In this document: positions 26,301 through 33,540 of the stretch, in pieces
Position numbering within the stretch: the first letter of the stretch is position 1
How the letters are laid out: each line of letters starts with the position of its first letter
NCBI GenBank assembly: GCA_017506865.1
Contig: JAFCMP010000554.1
Coordinates: 248,001 to 312,000, forward strand
DNA from: Tribonema minus
Taxonomy: Eukaryota > Sar > Xanthophyceae > Tribonematales > Tribonemataceae
Direction: 5' to 3'
Length of the DNA: 64,000 bases
Translations under genes and position numbers: made by a program
Notes under the pieces: generated by a model
The model's database searches: none
The model's input: the letters and a program-made list of their open reading frames with translations, nothing else
Told to the model about the DNA's origin: nothing

Positions 26301-29300
26301 TCAGCAGCAGGGTGTTCAGGCGTGACACGTAGGGCATGCAGGCTGTCAAGGCAGCTGTGAGACTTGTGTGGAGCGTCATTATCCGGTGCGTCAACTGCAA
26401 ACTTGAAGTAGACACGACCAATACATGGGCCTGCCTGCAGGACCCTCATACCCCTGCTATCATACTTGTTTGCATTGTTGAGAGCTGATGATTTCAGAGC
26501 TACACAAGGGGTGGCACCGCGAGGCTCATGCGCGACGGAGGATAGGGCCTCACCTCTTGAAAAACAAGGCTTCAGAGCGGGACTTCACTGTCATCGTCAA
26601 AACCAGCTCCAAAACATATTTGAACTGCGCAGCAGTGCTCATCATCATTTGCGGCGTACCTGTTGGCCTTGGCTGCGTAATGAGCCGCAGTCATGCCGCG
26701 CGTCTGTGCACGACAAAGCGCGCACACGGCAGATAGATCAATACTCGGCATGTGCGTCGGCAAAGGCAACATGCACGCCATGTGTGCGTGCACGAAGAAA
26801 CCGCCCTGTATTCCAGCGGAGTCTACACAATGTGGCGTGGCACATGTTTTCCTGAAGCGATGGCACGTGTACTTCAACAAGGCTACTTCAAGTAATGCTG
26901 TGGAGTGTGAGCCGCAGTCACGCCACGCGTCTGCGTAGGACGAAGCGCACACGCAGCAGGCAGAATAGGCATCAGCGCATAATCTCTTCACGCATGGCAG
27001 AAGAAGCCGGTTCACTCCAGCAGAATGTACTTCAACTACTACTTGAAGTAAACTACTACTGCAGCAAAAGCAAAGGAGGCCTCAGTGCGCAATAGCTTCG
27101 GCAGCATGGCGGAAGACACCGGTTCGACCCAGCAGGATCTACTTCAAAGACTACTTCATGCACACAATGGGCAAGGGGTACATAATACCGTACATGAAGC
27201 TCTGAGCCAATGACGTGTGTGCCTCAAGTGATGTTACTTCAAGCAAAATCGATGCGAAACAACGTGCATGTCAGGCGTGATAGGGTTTTGGCAAGTGTCA
27301 ATTTGCATCGCTGAATGTGATGCATACTTCGAAGTATGAAAAAACACCCCAGCTGTGTGCGCATCAGCCCGACCAGACAATCCAGACAAGACAGCACAGG
27401 TCTCAGGCAAGATCAGGTTCATCAGCACACAAAGCCAACACCGCCTTGCTCAGCATACAGCACAGGTCTCAGGCAAGATCAGGTTCATTAGCACACAAAA
27501 GCCAACACCGCCTTGCTCAGCATACAGGTATCTGTCACAGTAGCGTAAAGCAGTAAACTGCACACACATGACCGCCGTACTGCAGCAGTCGGACCTGCTC
27601 AGTCGTCCTTTGTGCACAGTACACCGTGCAACCCAAGCGTCAGGTACTGAGTACATGCGAGTACAGTGTACTCAGCGCGCATGGCTCACCGTGCATGCGT
27701 CGCAGTCCACCCACAGGTCGGACACGAGGTAGTGCACCTGTGGCCACGAGCAAGACGGACTCGTTTAGAGTGTGATAGTTGATAGGCTGTGAGCGTAACT
27801 CAATCGAACAATCAGTTCCGCACAGTGAACCACTCAGCAACAAGCATGAAGGGCTACTCTTGTGATGAGGTAGAGTGGAAACACAGTGCGCAATGTGCAC
27901 GGAAAGATTGGGCTCCTGTAGATGCACGTGCACCTTCTTCAGGGCCGGAGTCTCGTACTGATTCCAACTAAAACGCACAGATTGACCTCAGCCTTCACAC
28001 CTTGTATGGGAAAATGCTGCAATGAGGCGCAACTTCATGCCAGACCGTGGATGATCGTGTCTCAACAGTACATGCTGGTGTTGCTGGTGGCACGTGATTT
28101 GATGTCAATGAAATTTCAGACATCCTCAGATCGCGCTTCAAGCCAGTGTGGTGACGCTGTGGTGACGTTGCATGCTCGCAAGCATCGGCGCTTGCGGCAC
28201 CTGCTGGGGACACTCTGAAAGACTGACAGTCAACACGGTCACTGCTATAGATCTCTGCAGTGCAATGCTCAGCTCAATGCTTTTCTTGTCAGAGCAGATG
28301 CGGGTCCATATGCTCACTGCGTCGCTCAGCATTCGAGCAGCCCGCTCCCCATCGTATCATTTGCCACTCCCATTCCGCGCCAGCACTTCTGACAGAGCAG
28401 GCGAATTATTCACGTCAAGCTATGTTAGGCACCGTATCTATGGTACAGCTACTGCAATACCTACATATTCTACTTGGTAAGTCACCATGTCAGTGTGCCC
28501 CCCTTCCGCCGCCAAGTGCAGCAGCAGACTCCCCAGCCTCTCCCCCACCGCTGCTGCTCCCACGCCTGCTGCCTTCTGTACCTGAATCCGCATTCATGAC
28601 CATCGATACGGCCACGGCATTGAGGGGCATGCGTCAGTGCTCAATTGAGTGAGCGCAGGGGAGTTGAAGTTGAGGTTGGCTGAGCGCAGCAGCTCGTGTC
28701 GTCGCTATTGAGATGACTCACTAGAAGGCAGAACATGTGCTGACATGGGTGTATTGCACATCAAGGCACAGTAGAAGTGTTGTGAGGTAACATGGGCACA
28801 GGCGAAGCGAGGAATAATCAAGAGAGGATCCACGTGAATGGAATGCCACAAACTGTAGGATCTACAGTGTGGCCATGTCAGCTGAATGCATGTATTGCTT
28901 ACCAAATGTACACATAGCAGCTTCCCGATTCACACAGATCATCAGGCAGAGCAAGAATCGCCTTGAGAGGTAGCGAAACAAATGCCATGCTTTCTAAGAA
29001 CCACATCCCACACCGGCTGAACGCAGGTCACCTGAATGCGTCGCGCGGTGCACTCTACACTTCACAACAACCATCGCCTTACCTGGCCCACCAGAAATTT
29101 GAGCAGCTCCACGTCTCCGCCCATCGCAGCATCGATCATCCGTTGCGCGACCTGTGGATATGCCAGTGCCAGACGTAAGAAATGAATCATAAGGGCAATG
29201 CTTTGCTGATGCTCAGTCGTTCGTGAGGATTGCAAAGCTGAATACGAGCCATCGACAGAGCTAGTGCCGACACACTTGCTATAAGCATCATCGAGTGACT

Positions 29301-30502
29301 ACATCATGTAGTTCGCAAACACTGTGATACATTGTGCTGAGCGGTGGCGCAGGGTCACGTCGGGTCGTGCAGCTATGTCAGCATGCATCAGCATTGCAGT
29401 TCAAGCCACACCATTTACTTGAAAGCATGTCACCAGGTTTTCACGTCACCAGATTTTTACGCATCCTCACTGTACTCATCACAAAAAATAAAAATACCAC
29501 ACATGCATGTACTTCACTGTTGCCGTGTAGTTAGGATGTACTTGTATTTATTTACTTCAACTACAGGGCAAATACATGCATGCATGTGGGTTACCTCATC
29601 AATGGCCTCGTCGTCGCCTGTTTCGCTGTGCGTTAGGCTGGGGTGTGTGCTGATGATGTTGCGGTAATAGACGTTTACGGTCTGCAGTCATGCAGCAGCA
29701 AGCAACGCATGATGAAGTAGCGGAAATGATGCATGATGCGTGCGCGTGTGACATTGTCGATGATGACGCAAGGTGCCACAGTGAAACGTCAAAACTCGTG
29801 CATACAAGATTGGTAGCGTAAGTCCAATAATCATATGCAGCATGCGAAGATATCAACATGCAATCAGACCTTCTGTGCTCACCTTAAAGGGGCCTGCTTT
29901 TCTGAGGTACTCGCTGATGGACAGATAGGCTTTCACTTTGCCTGCAGCAAGGTTCGCAACAATAATGTGGTCATTTCAGCATGCATGCCGATGCACTAAC
30001 AAGTTCTACATCTGTCATGCAGCAAATCACATGCACTTCAGCTGAAGGACACAAGCATGACACAGGTAATGCGAATGAAACAGATGGGCCGAATGTTGTG
30101 CATGTTGTGCTGGGCGTCTGCAGACTCAGTACGTCCACAACACCAACGGCACAAGTTTTAAGCAAGGCCATCTTGCCTTGTCTGGGAGAGGATGGTCTGC
30201 CAGGGCTGCTTGCAGCACTGCTCCCGCCACTGCTCGAGGAGTAATACGGGCTGGAACAGTCGCTCCCGTAATCGCCATCGCCGTCGCTCATAGTCGTCGC
30301 CACTGCTCAGTGCGCAGCACAAGGTGTCGCTATGCTCGTCATCAAGCAGCGGTTGAAGCAGGGGTACTGCAAACTCTGCAAACAGCACCTTACCAACTTC
30401 TGCCAGATGTTGCAGTAGGCGAGTCTGCTCCGCAGACCATGATTCAACGAAGGCAGCGACACGACAGACAACATCCCGGCACGACGCAACGATGCAGAAC
30501 AT
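7130..30502 (-). CDS. Ankyrin-repeat + DENN-domain protein, about 27 exons
   Basis: Large host gene read exon by exon on the minus strand. Order from the N-terminus: helical leader (30.5-29.6 kb); ankyrin repeats (29151-25994; signatures [57 protein letters not shown]); uDENN-like region (24800-19801; [44 protein letters not shown]); cDENN (18999-14605; [67 protein letters not shown]); a C-terminal region; and a 393-codon last exon of low complexity ending [12 protein letters not shown] modules are known guanine-nucleotide exchange factors for Rab GTPases, so a membrane-trafficking role is inferred. Junction phases agree throughout except where noted (first exon, 13.4 kb). Coding sum is about 3.7-3.9 kb, roughly 1,250 residues, in 23 kb. 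Introns carry tandem copies of exon edges. An ankyrin-DENN fusion is unusual as far as I know. Confidence 0.8.
8628..8723 (-). CDS. Ankyrin-DENN gene, exon 26
   Basis: [20 protein letters not shown] then [11 protein letters not shown], donor gtacct. The start is chosen because only this AG keeps frame with exons 25 and 27; the acceptor is weak (ctatcagag). Confidence 0.55.
8829..8917 (-). CDS. Ankyrin-DENN gene, exon 25
   Basis: Acceptor tgacag, [20 protein letters not shown] then MHRLTDYTC, donor gtgagt, two bases carried on. An AG nearer the peptide core (ctgaag) would put it out of frame. Confidence 0.6.
9356..9397 (-). CDS. Ankyrin-DENN gene, exon 24
   Basis: [14 protein letters not shown], a short helix. 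Acceptor ttgcag, donor gtaagc, phase 0-0. Confidence 0.65.
9560..9970. repeat. Local direct duplications below exon 23
   Basis: A 63-bp unit (gcactttgttgctgtgtcct...aagaattattaa) occurs at about 9758-9822 and 9823-9886, with a partial third copy to 9965. Copies of its flank also occur at 9575-9650. The exon 23 echo sits inside at 9673-9713 with its donor (minus: ggcccag|gtaat). Confidence 0.6.
10032..10130 (-). CDS. Ankyrin-DENN gene, exon 23
   Basis: [20 protein letters not shown] then [13 protein letters not shown]. Acceptor ctgcag, donor gtaaga, phase 0-0. The donor edge is echoed at 9673-9713. Confidence 0.7.
11090..11372. repeat. Four intron copies of exon 22 donor edge
   Basis: Units at about 11090-11134, 11181-11230, 11262-11300 and 11320-11372 each repeat the last bases of exon 22 (coding DAPEAHRQ) and its gtatgta donor. 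Spacers are similar and end in gatcatccgcacac. Each copy is a ready-made alternative 5' splice site. Confidence 0.8.
11441..11552 (-). CDS. Ankyrin-DENN gene, exon 22
   Basis: [20 protein letters not shown] then [17 protein letters not shown], helical. Acceptor ctgcag completes the Arg of exon 21, donor gtatgt. The donor edge is echoed four times at 11090-11372. Confidence 0.7.
12204..12352 (-). CDS. Ankyrin-DENN gene, exon 21
   Basis: [20 protein letters not shown] then a [15 protein letters not shown] stretch and RVFYAPAV. Strong GC3 frame, acceptor acgcag, donor gtgaag. Not assigned to a domain. Three acceptor-side echoes at 12497-12905. Confidence 0.65.
12497..12905. repeat. Three intron copies of exon 21 acceptor edge
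   Basis: At about 12497-12560, 12640-12690 and 12838-12905 the first 45-60 bases of exon 21 (coding [15 protein letters not shown]) recur, with the preceding AG still present. They are joined by related gcgctgtgaactgtgcgt spacers. Confidence 0.8.
13363..13382 (+). repeat. Interstitial TTAGGG-like tract
   Basis: gttagggttagggttag, three units. Others of the same kind: 14277-14312 and 19171-19195 (ccctaa strand) and 25385-25455 (both strands, imperfect). All lie within introns of the ankyrin-DENN gene. Confidence 0.6.
13392..13488 (-). CDS. Ankyrin-DENN gene, candidate exon between 20 and 21
   Basis: Acceptor gcgcag, then [20 protein letters not shown] and [11 protein letters not shown], donor gtgctt. 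It is the one frame found that converts the phase left by exon 20 into the phase 0 that exon 21 needs. The peptide is plausible but not recognised. Confidence 0.4.
13801..13926 (-). CDS. Ankyrin-DENN gene, exon 20
   Basis: [20 protein letters not shown] then [15 protein letters not shown], in the frame set by exon 19. Acceptor ctgcag, donor gtacgc, two bases carried on. Possible start of a divergent dDENN region. Confidence 0.6.
14441..14520. repeat. Intron copy of exon 19 donor edge
   Basis: Diverged copy of the 3' end of exon 19 and its donor (ggttgacgac...acgcgctgagcgttgctgtgac). Confidence 0.65.
14605..14782 (-). CDS. Ankyrin-DENN gene, exon 19 (cDENN)
   Basis: [20 protein letters not shown] then [13 protein letters not shown] and FVVVNLGKD. 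[32 protein letters not shown] is a near-consensus cDENN. Acceptor cacag, donor gtcagc. Both edges are echoed in the flanking introns. Confidence 0.9.
14855..14940. repeat. Intron copy of exon 19 acceptor edge
   Basis: Copy of the first 50 bases of exon 19 (coding [16 protein letters not shown]) with the intact cacag acceptor. It also duplicates upstream intron sequence (tgttgaagtttca...gtgttgaagattga). Confidence 0.75.
15571..15677 (-). CDS. Ankyrin-DENN gene, exon 18 (cDENN)
   Basis: [20 protein letters not shown] then [15 protein letters not shown], the most diagnostic cDENN segment (N-V-v-LL-E--vLl-S--lS-L--a-EaLL). Acceptor ctcag, donor gtcagt, phase fits. Confidence 0.85.
16430..16491 (-). 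CDS. Ankyrin-DENN gene, exon 17 (cDENN start)
   Basis: [20 protein letters not shown]; FPxxDxxxxxLLxxL is the opening of cDENN. Acceptor ttgcag, donor gtacat, two bases carried on. It is followed upstream by a tandem array built from its acceptor edge. Confidence 0.8.
16491..16990. repeat. Tandem array from exon 17 acceptor edge
   Basis: About six units of 70-90 bp sharing gtgagcctgcaaaacacca, cgcagcaaaancaagag and cagttaccatcgcattggcg. The gtgagcctgcaaaac word is the exon 17 start plus its acceptor. G runs of varying length separate units. Confidence 0.8.
18023..18170 (-). CDS. Ankyrin-DENN gene, exon 16
   Basis: Trp codon shared with exon 15, then [20 protein letters not shown] and [13 protein letters not shown]. 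The LSxLPPP linker precedes cDENN in many family members. Acceptor cccag, donor gtgaga, ends in phase 0. Confidence 0.7.
18255..18470. repeat. Two intron copies of exon 16 acceptor edge
   Basis: 18255-18350 repeats the first 80 bases of exon 16 with its acceptor region (minus: ctgtaggttactaaagctg...). 18415-18465 is a shorter, more diverged third copy. Confidence 0.75.
18956..18999 (-). CDS. Ankyrin-DENN gene, exon 15
   Basis: [14 protein letters not shown] plus two bases completing a Trp with exon 16. Acceptor gcgcag, donor gtgagt. Confidence 0.65.
19296..19800. repeat. Tandem array from exon 14 donor edge
   Basis: Five or more units built on the last 40 bases of exon 14 and the intron start (gtgcttcacgactgcggcgctcgt and cgctcagc...gtgcggagcactgcgatgcgagtc). 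Period is about 100-120 bp, decaying away from the exon. Confidence 0.75.
19801..19932 (-). CDS. Ankyrin-DENN gene, exon 14
   Basis: Contains [19 protein letters not shown] and [16 protein letters not shown], equivalent to the uDENN 'c-v-r-P-f-f-l-l' end. Acceptor cgacag, donor gtgagc, phase 0-0. The donor edge is echoed down to 19296. Confidence 0.7.
21003..21060. repeat. Intron copies of exon 13 donor edge
   Basis: The donor word (minus: cagcag|gtgac...ccacttcaac) is repeated at 21003-21030, with a further partial repeat immediately before the true donor at 21070. Confidence 0.65.
21070..21180 (-). CDS. Ankyrin-DENN gene, exon 13 (uDENN core)
   Basis: [20 protein letters not shown] then ATMRRQ and LGAPQQ. 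G-RSYATC matches the uDENN 'G-R-YG-CL' strand. Acceptor tggcag, donor gtgact, phase 0-0. Confidence 0.75.
21357..21660. repeat. Two-unit tandem duplication in intron 12
   Basis: Units of about 135-150 bp (aggtgcagc...ttggcanaagggggnngc, tatgcttggncacgatgggg, ttgttgtnnaacngtcatgcttg). Not derived from an exon edge as far as I can see. Confidence 0.65.
22103..22249 (-). CDS. Ankyrin-DENN gene, exon 12
   Basis: [20 protein letters not shown], then a Glu/Gln-rich helix and WRAFSTILT. Acceptor acacag, donor gtgagt, phase 0-0. 'FPD' followed by a hydrophobic strand fits uDENN. Three acceptor-side echoes lie upstream. Confidence 0.75.
22325..22720. repeat. Three intron copies of exon 12 acceptor edge
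   Basis: At about 22325-22375, 22498-22560 and 22645-22715 the first 45 bases of exon 12 (coding ERxDAPFPxVDALA) recur. At least two of the copies keep an intact acacag acceptor. Confidence 0.8.
23219..23285. repeat. Intron copy of exon 11 donor edge
   Basis: Near-exact copy of the last 55 bases of exon 11 (coding [18 protein letters not shown]) with the gtgagt donor. Confidence 0.8.
23424..23526 (-). CDS. Ankyrin-DENN gene, exon 11 (uDENN start)
   Basis: [20 protein letters not shown] and [13 protein letters not shown]; hydrophobic strand plus loop as at the start of uDENN. Acceptor gtgcag, donor gtgagt, phase fits both neighbours. Confidence 0.75.
24478..24720. repeat. Exon 10 donor-edge copy plus 68-bp tandem repeat
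   Basis: 24490-24545 repeats the end of exon 10. 24585-24650 and 24655-24715 are two copies of a 68-bp unit (gtgcgatcatccaacagcgcatgcacctcgcagctg). Confidence 0.7.
24738..24800 (-). CDS. Ankyrin-DENN gene, exon 10
   Basis: Arg codon completed from exon 9, then [20 protein letters not shown]. Donor gtgagt; two bases carried on. The VIDYL end starts the uDENN first strand. Confidence 0.7.
25198..25274 (-). CDS. Ankyrin-DENN gene, exon 9
   Basis: [19 protein letters not shown] then AGTGIG, two bases carried on. Acceptor gcgcag, donor gtgagc. End of the ankyrin block. Acceptor-side copies lie at 25495-25655. Confidence 0.7.
25495..25655. repeat. Intron copies of exon 9 acceptor flank
   Basis: Two to three units of about 75 bp (cagctgcgc...cagcagtcaacagc...caatggtgcccccattgagaccggcagtc) match the acceptor flank of exon 9 at 25270-25360. 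Confidence 0.6.
25994..26060 (-). CDS. Ankyrin-DENN gene, exon 8 (ankyrin repeat)
   Basis: Completes the Arg codon of exon 7, then [20 protein letters not shown] and GQ; textbook ankyrin helix 2 and hairpin (LLxAGADxxxxDxxG). Acceptor tgacag, donor gtgaga. Confidence 0.8.
26660..26703 (-). CDS. Ankyrin-DENN gene, exon 7 (ankyrin repeat)
   Basis: [14 protein letters not shown] with two bases carried to exon 8 (Arg). G-T-AAHYAA is the canonical G-TPLHLAA start of an ankyrin repeat. Acceptor tgcacag, donor gtacgc. Its 5' edge is echoed at 26905-26945. Confidence 0.75.
26905..26990. repeat. Intron copy of exon 7 acceptor edge
   Basis: gagccgcagtcacgccacgcgtctgcg repeats the first bases of exon 7 and its acceptor, followed by a diverged copy of the upstream intron. 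Confidence 0.65.
27395..27535. repeat. Tandem duplication, 66-bp unit
   Basis: acaggtctcaggcaagatcaggttcat...ccttgctcagcatacag twice with few differences, in intron 6. Confidence 0.7.
27690..27737 (-). CDS. Ankyrin-DENN gene, exon 6
   Basis: [16 protein letters not shown], second helix and loop of the repeat begun in exon 5. Acceptor ccacag, donor gtgagc, phase 0-0. Confidence 0.7.
28486..28575 (-). CDS. Ankyrin-DENN gene, exon 5 (ankyrin repeat)
   Basis: Acceptor gtacag, Ala/Gly lead, then [17 protein letters not shown], an ankyrin first helix and turn. Donor gtgact, phase 0-0. Confidence 0.75.
29083..29151 (-). CDS. Ankyrin-DENN gene, exon 4 (ankyrin repeat)
   Basis: [20 protein letters not shown] followed by VGQ; the [13 protein letters not shown] core is the two-helix part of an ankyrin repeat. 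Acceptor ccacag, donor gtaagg, phase 0-0. Confidence 0.75.
29595..29681 (-). CDS. Ankyrin-DENN gene, exon 3
   Basis: Acceptor ctgcag, [16 protein letters not shown] then acidic TGDDEAIDE, donor gtaacc. Phase 0 at both ends. Confidence 0.7.
29883..29941 (-). CDS. Ankyrin-DENN gene, exon 2
   Basis: Acceptor ctgcag, peptide [19 protein letters not shown], donor gtgagc. It requires one base from the previous exon and ends in phase 0. Amphipathic leader ahead of the ankyrin block. Confidence 0.65.
30177..30502 (-). CDS. Ankyrin-DENN gene, 5' exon (frame and donor uncertain)
   Basis: From ATG at 30502 the frame reads [13 protein letters not shown]...[20 protein letters not shown]...ILSQTRQ, clearly helical and protein-like. 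It reaches a GC-type donor (aag|gcaag) after 30177, but in a phase that does not fit the next exon. A second frame from ATG 30291 ([17 protein letters not shown], Ser-rich, ending MALLKT) has a gt donor that does fit. The two cannot be separated without a transcript. Confidence 0.45.
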
Positions 30503-31350
30503 GACACATGCGTTCGTGAGCCTCAAATTTGTGAACGACAATGGATATGGACAGCCAAAACACATGCGTGAACGAGGAACAACAGCGCGGCTTCAGCTGG
30601 CTGGGGGGCTGAGTTCTGCGACACACAAGGCCAACTGGCTGCCATGGCGACCACATGCTGATGGCCAGGAGGTACGTTCAAACTGCACACAACTATCCCG
30701 TCCCTACCCTTTCTAAACGCATGACAGAACACTACGAGTGCGATGCCGGTGATTGGGTAACATAACCGTGCTCAAGATACCAGCTTGCTGAATGACTTGA
30801 GGGAAGATATCTTGATGTACACCTGATGGCAAGGATGCTGAATGACCTTGGTAGTAACAATACAAAGAGATGACCCTGAACTGCTTTGGTATATTCACGT
30901 GAAAATCACTTGCAAGCATTGTGCTTTGGGTGTTAGCACATCGAGGTACATGGCGTAATATGACGAGATCCTTCTATGCAAGCATGTCAGCAGGTACACT
31001 TCGCTGCATCACCAGGCCGCAATGAGGTAGCTGCTCCACACAAAACAGTATGCCAGGTCCCAAGCCACTTGGCTGCGTATCATAACATCCGTGTCTTGCC
31101 TCACCGCTCGTCCAACTCTGGCTTCTGTTGCTTGTCCACGCCGCAGTGCTTAACGTATGCATCACGTGCTCGCAGTGTGCAGCAACCGCATTCAACCTGC
31201 GCGCTTGTGTGCTAAATATTATACAACTACTACAATACGCCATGCGGTACCTGTACAGCCAGTACGCTGGTGCCCCCCCCCCGCGCCCCGCCCTCTGTCT
31301 CAAACCCACTTGATGTGGCCAACACATACTACATGCGCGCGTGCGCGCAG
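30503..31350. other. Between divergent genes
   Basis: Upstream of the ankyrin-DENN gene (minus) and of the plus-strand exons at 31.35 kb. The short frames here are not protein-like. A shared promoter region is possible; no motif recognised. Confidence 0.3.
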
Positions 31351-31499
31351 GCAGAGTTCAAGTCGCCGCACCCCATCCCTATGGCCGAGGGCGTGCACTG
31401 CAGGTGAACTCAAACGACGGCCACGCCAGCCTCTACAACTTTATGTGGCTGCGCGTCAACGGCACCGCCGACGCGCACACTTACGTCCCCCCGGGCAAC
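31351..31499 (+). CDS. Exon of an unidentified plus-strand gene
   Basis: Acceptor gcgcgcag, then RVQVAAPHPYGRGRALQVNS and NDGHASLYNFMWLRVNGTAD, ending YVPPGN at donor gtgcgt. Protein-like, with one N-glycosylation-type NGT. Not recognised. The neighbouring exon 31571-31650 is in compatible phase. Confidence 0.45.
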
Positions 31500-31570
31500 G
31501 TGCGTTCTGTGTGACACCTGTGACGGTGGCGTACACGGCGGGCACGTACGGCATACGCGTGACATTGTAG

Positions 31571-31650
31571 CCTGAGGACGGCCCAGAAGAGCGTGTGATG
31601 GAGCCAGTGGCTGCGCTTCTTGACAGCTGCGCGAGCTCCATCACAGAGAG
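31571..31650 (+). CDS. Second exon of the same plus-strand gene, GC donor
   Basis: Acceptor ttgtag, PEDGPEERVMEPVAALLDSC then ASSITE, ending at gag-ag|gcaagtg, a consensus GC-AG donor. The intron between the two exons is 71 bp. No later exon was found before the satellites. Confidence 0.45.
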
Positions 31651-31660
31651 GCAAGTGGGG

Positions 31661-31698
31661 CATGAGTGAGTGAGTGATTGAGTGAGTGAGTCATGCAG
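31661..31698. repeat. GAGT microsatellite
   Basis: gagtgagtgagtgattgagtgagtgagtcatg, four-base period with two changes, directly after the GC donor. Confidence 0.8.
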
Positions 31699-32099
31699 AC
31701 GATGAGAACAAATATGTGCGGCGCAGCAGCACAGCGCACCGATGTCGTTTGCGTGAGGCGCATTGTGCGCATGCATCCGCAGCTGGACTTATGCAAACCA
31801 TGCATTCACGATGATGTAAGCTCCATCGCTTAAGTAGCAAGGAGGGCTAGCACCAAATACTGTGCAGCGGTCACAACACGCGGCTGACAGTGTGCACGTT
31901 GGAAGGGGATTGGCACGGAGGTGAATGGGTGTAGAGCGCTGTCACAGCCGACGTCAGTGCTCAAAAGTGTCAGCTTCTTCAACGTGATGAGAACTGCCAG
32001 TTCATTGATGCGCGTGTGCTCACCCACGTCAACCATGTATTGCTGTTCGCGCGTCGCAAATACTATCACAATTGAGTAAGCAGGGGGTAAATCACGACA

Positions 32100-32270
32100 T
32101 GAAAGTATATCAAGGACTACGACTCCGCTCTGCGGCGCCGGCACCAATCGTTGTACGACTCCGACTCTGACTCCAATGAGCAGAGCGGTTGGCCCGAACG
32201 ACTCCGACTCTGCTCCAGTCAGAGCGGAGTCAGAGCGGAGTCGGCGACGACTCCAAGTGTGGAGTCGTGA
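32100..32270. repeat. GACTCCGACTC-rich inverted repeats
   Basis: acgactccgactctg occurs three to four times, with its inverse (cagagcggagtc) at 32221-32245, so the segment can fold back. It looks like the tip of a mobile or foldback repeat. No coding frame. Confidence 0.5.
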
Positions 32271-33540
32271 TCATCCCTGCAAATAAAAGATTGTAATGTT
32301 GCTTGCAAGCTTGCAGCTGTTTTGGCGGGAACGAGGCATGTGCCCGGTGGACGCCTTACAGTGATCGATACACTGACGTAGGAGCATGCGCATGGGGATT
32401 GTGAAACTTCAATTCGAAGCTCGCGGTGACATGCGGCTTGTACCTGCACCACCATCGCTTGATATACAGGCGAGAACGCGCGATTGGACATGTCCGGTTT
32501 GCACATGGAGCGGAGAAGCAGCGGCGAAGTGGGGCAGGCATGCATGGCGAAACGCTGCTGAGCACTGCTGACAGTGCTCAACCGGATCATGCGCGAGAAA
32601 AACACAGCTGTGCGGGTGGCGGCGGAGTGGAGCAGGGGCAGCTAGGGATGGCACCGGTGGTGCACTGGAGAAGATGCTACACACGCGCGCGCGCATGCAT
32701 ATGGCGTGGGGACTGAAGGGGCGGAGCGAGGCACGCTGCGCAGGCAGGGGAGTTTTGGGGCGGCAGAGGGGTTTTCTGCTATGCTGGGAGGGGGCTAGAG
32801 CGGTGGCGGTGCACGCAGGCGGATGCGGAATGGAGAAGCAGGCATGTTTCAAGCGTTGTGATGCGTGCTGGGCTCACATGTGCAAGTAATACATGCAATT
32901 AGGGCTACGTGGTTCACCAGCGAGCGCTCGACTTCACAAGCGCATGACGTCTTCAGTCTGCCCTTCTTTGCTTGCAACGCAGTGTGACCAACTTCAAACG
33001 TGCACAAACTCATTTTGTTGTTTGTACTTGCTGAGCACTGCGCAGCATGACGCGCAAAGTGCGTGCTGATTCAAAGTCGGCAACTCATGCCATGGCCACA
33101 AAGCACATCAGTGACATCACGCAAGCATAGCATATCAAGCAAGCAAGCAACAGGTAGACACTGAGGGGAGGACTGAGCTGGACTGAATAGTGGAAAAAGT
33201 AACTCCCATTTACATGCGTGTTGTGGCGCAGCCAGCGCGCGATGACTACTGCTACTCAAAACTACATCTCTAACGTGCTGCCTTGCGCGTGTGTCGCAGC
33301 GACTGGTAAGCGAAGACGACCGACCAGAATCTGTTCGACTCGCGACTTTGTTAAGTGCTGCCGCCTGCGCTTGCATCGGTGACTTCACGCGCGTCAGCTA
33401 TGTGCTGATGTTCGCTGCTGTGTGCTGCGTGTGTCGTGTGTGCTGTGCTTGTTTGTCGGCGCTCTGCACCGCTCGCTCGGCATGACCTACGCTGCTCGGT
33501 GGCTCTCGGCGAGCTGTCGTCGGTGGCAGTATCGCACCCT
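32271..33540. other. No gene seen
   Basis: Several short open frames on both strands (for example CPVCTWSG around 32490) with no splice-consistent continuation. Nothing supported. Confidence 0.25.
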
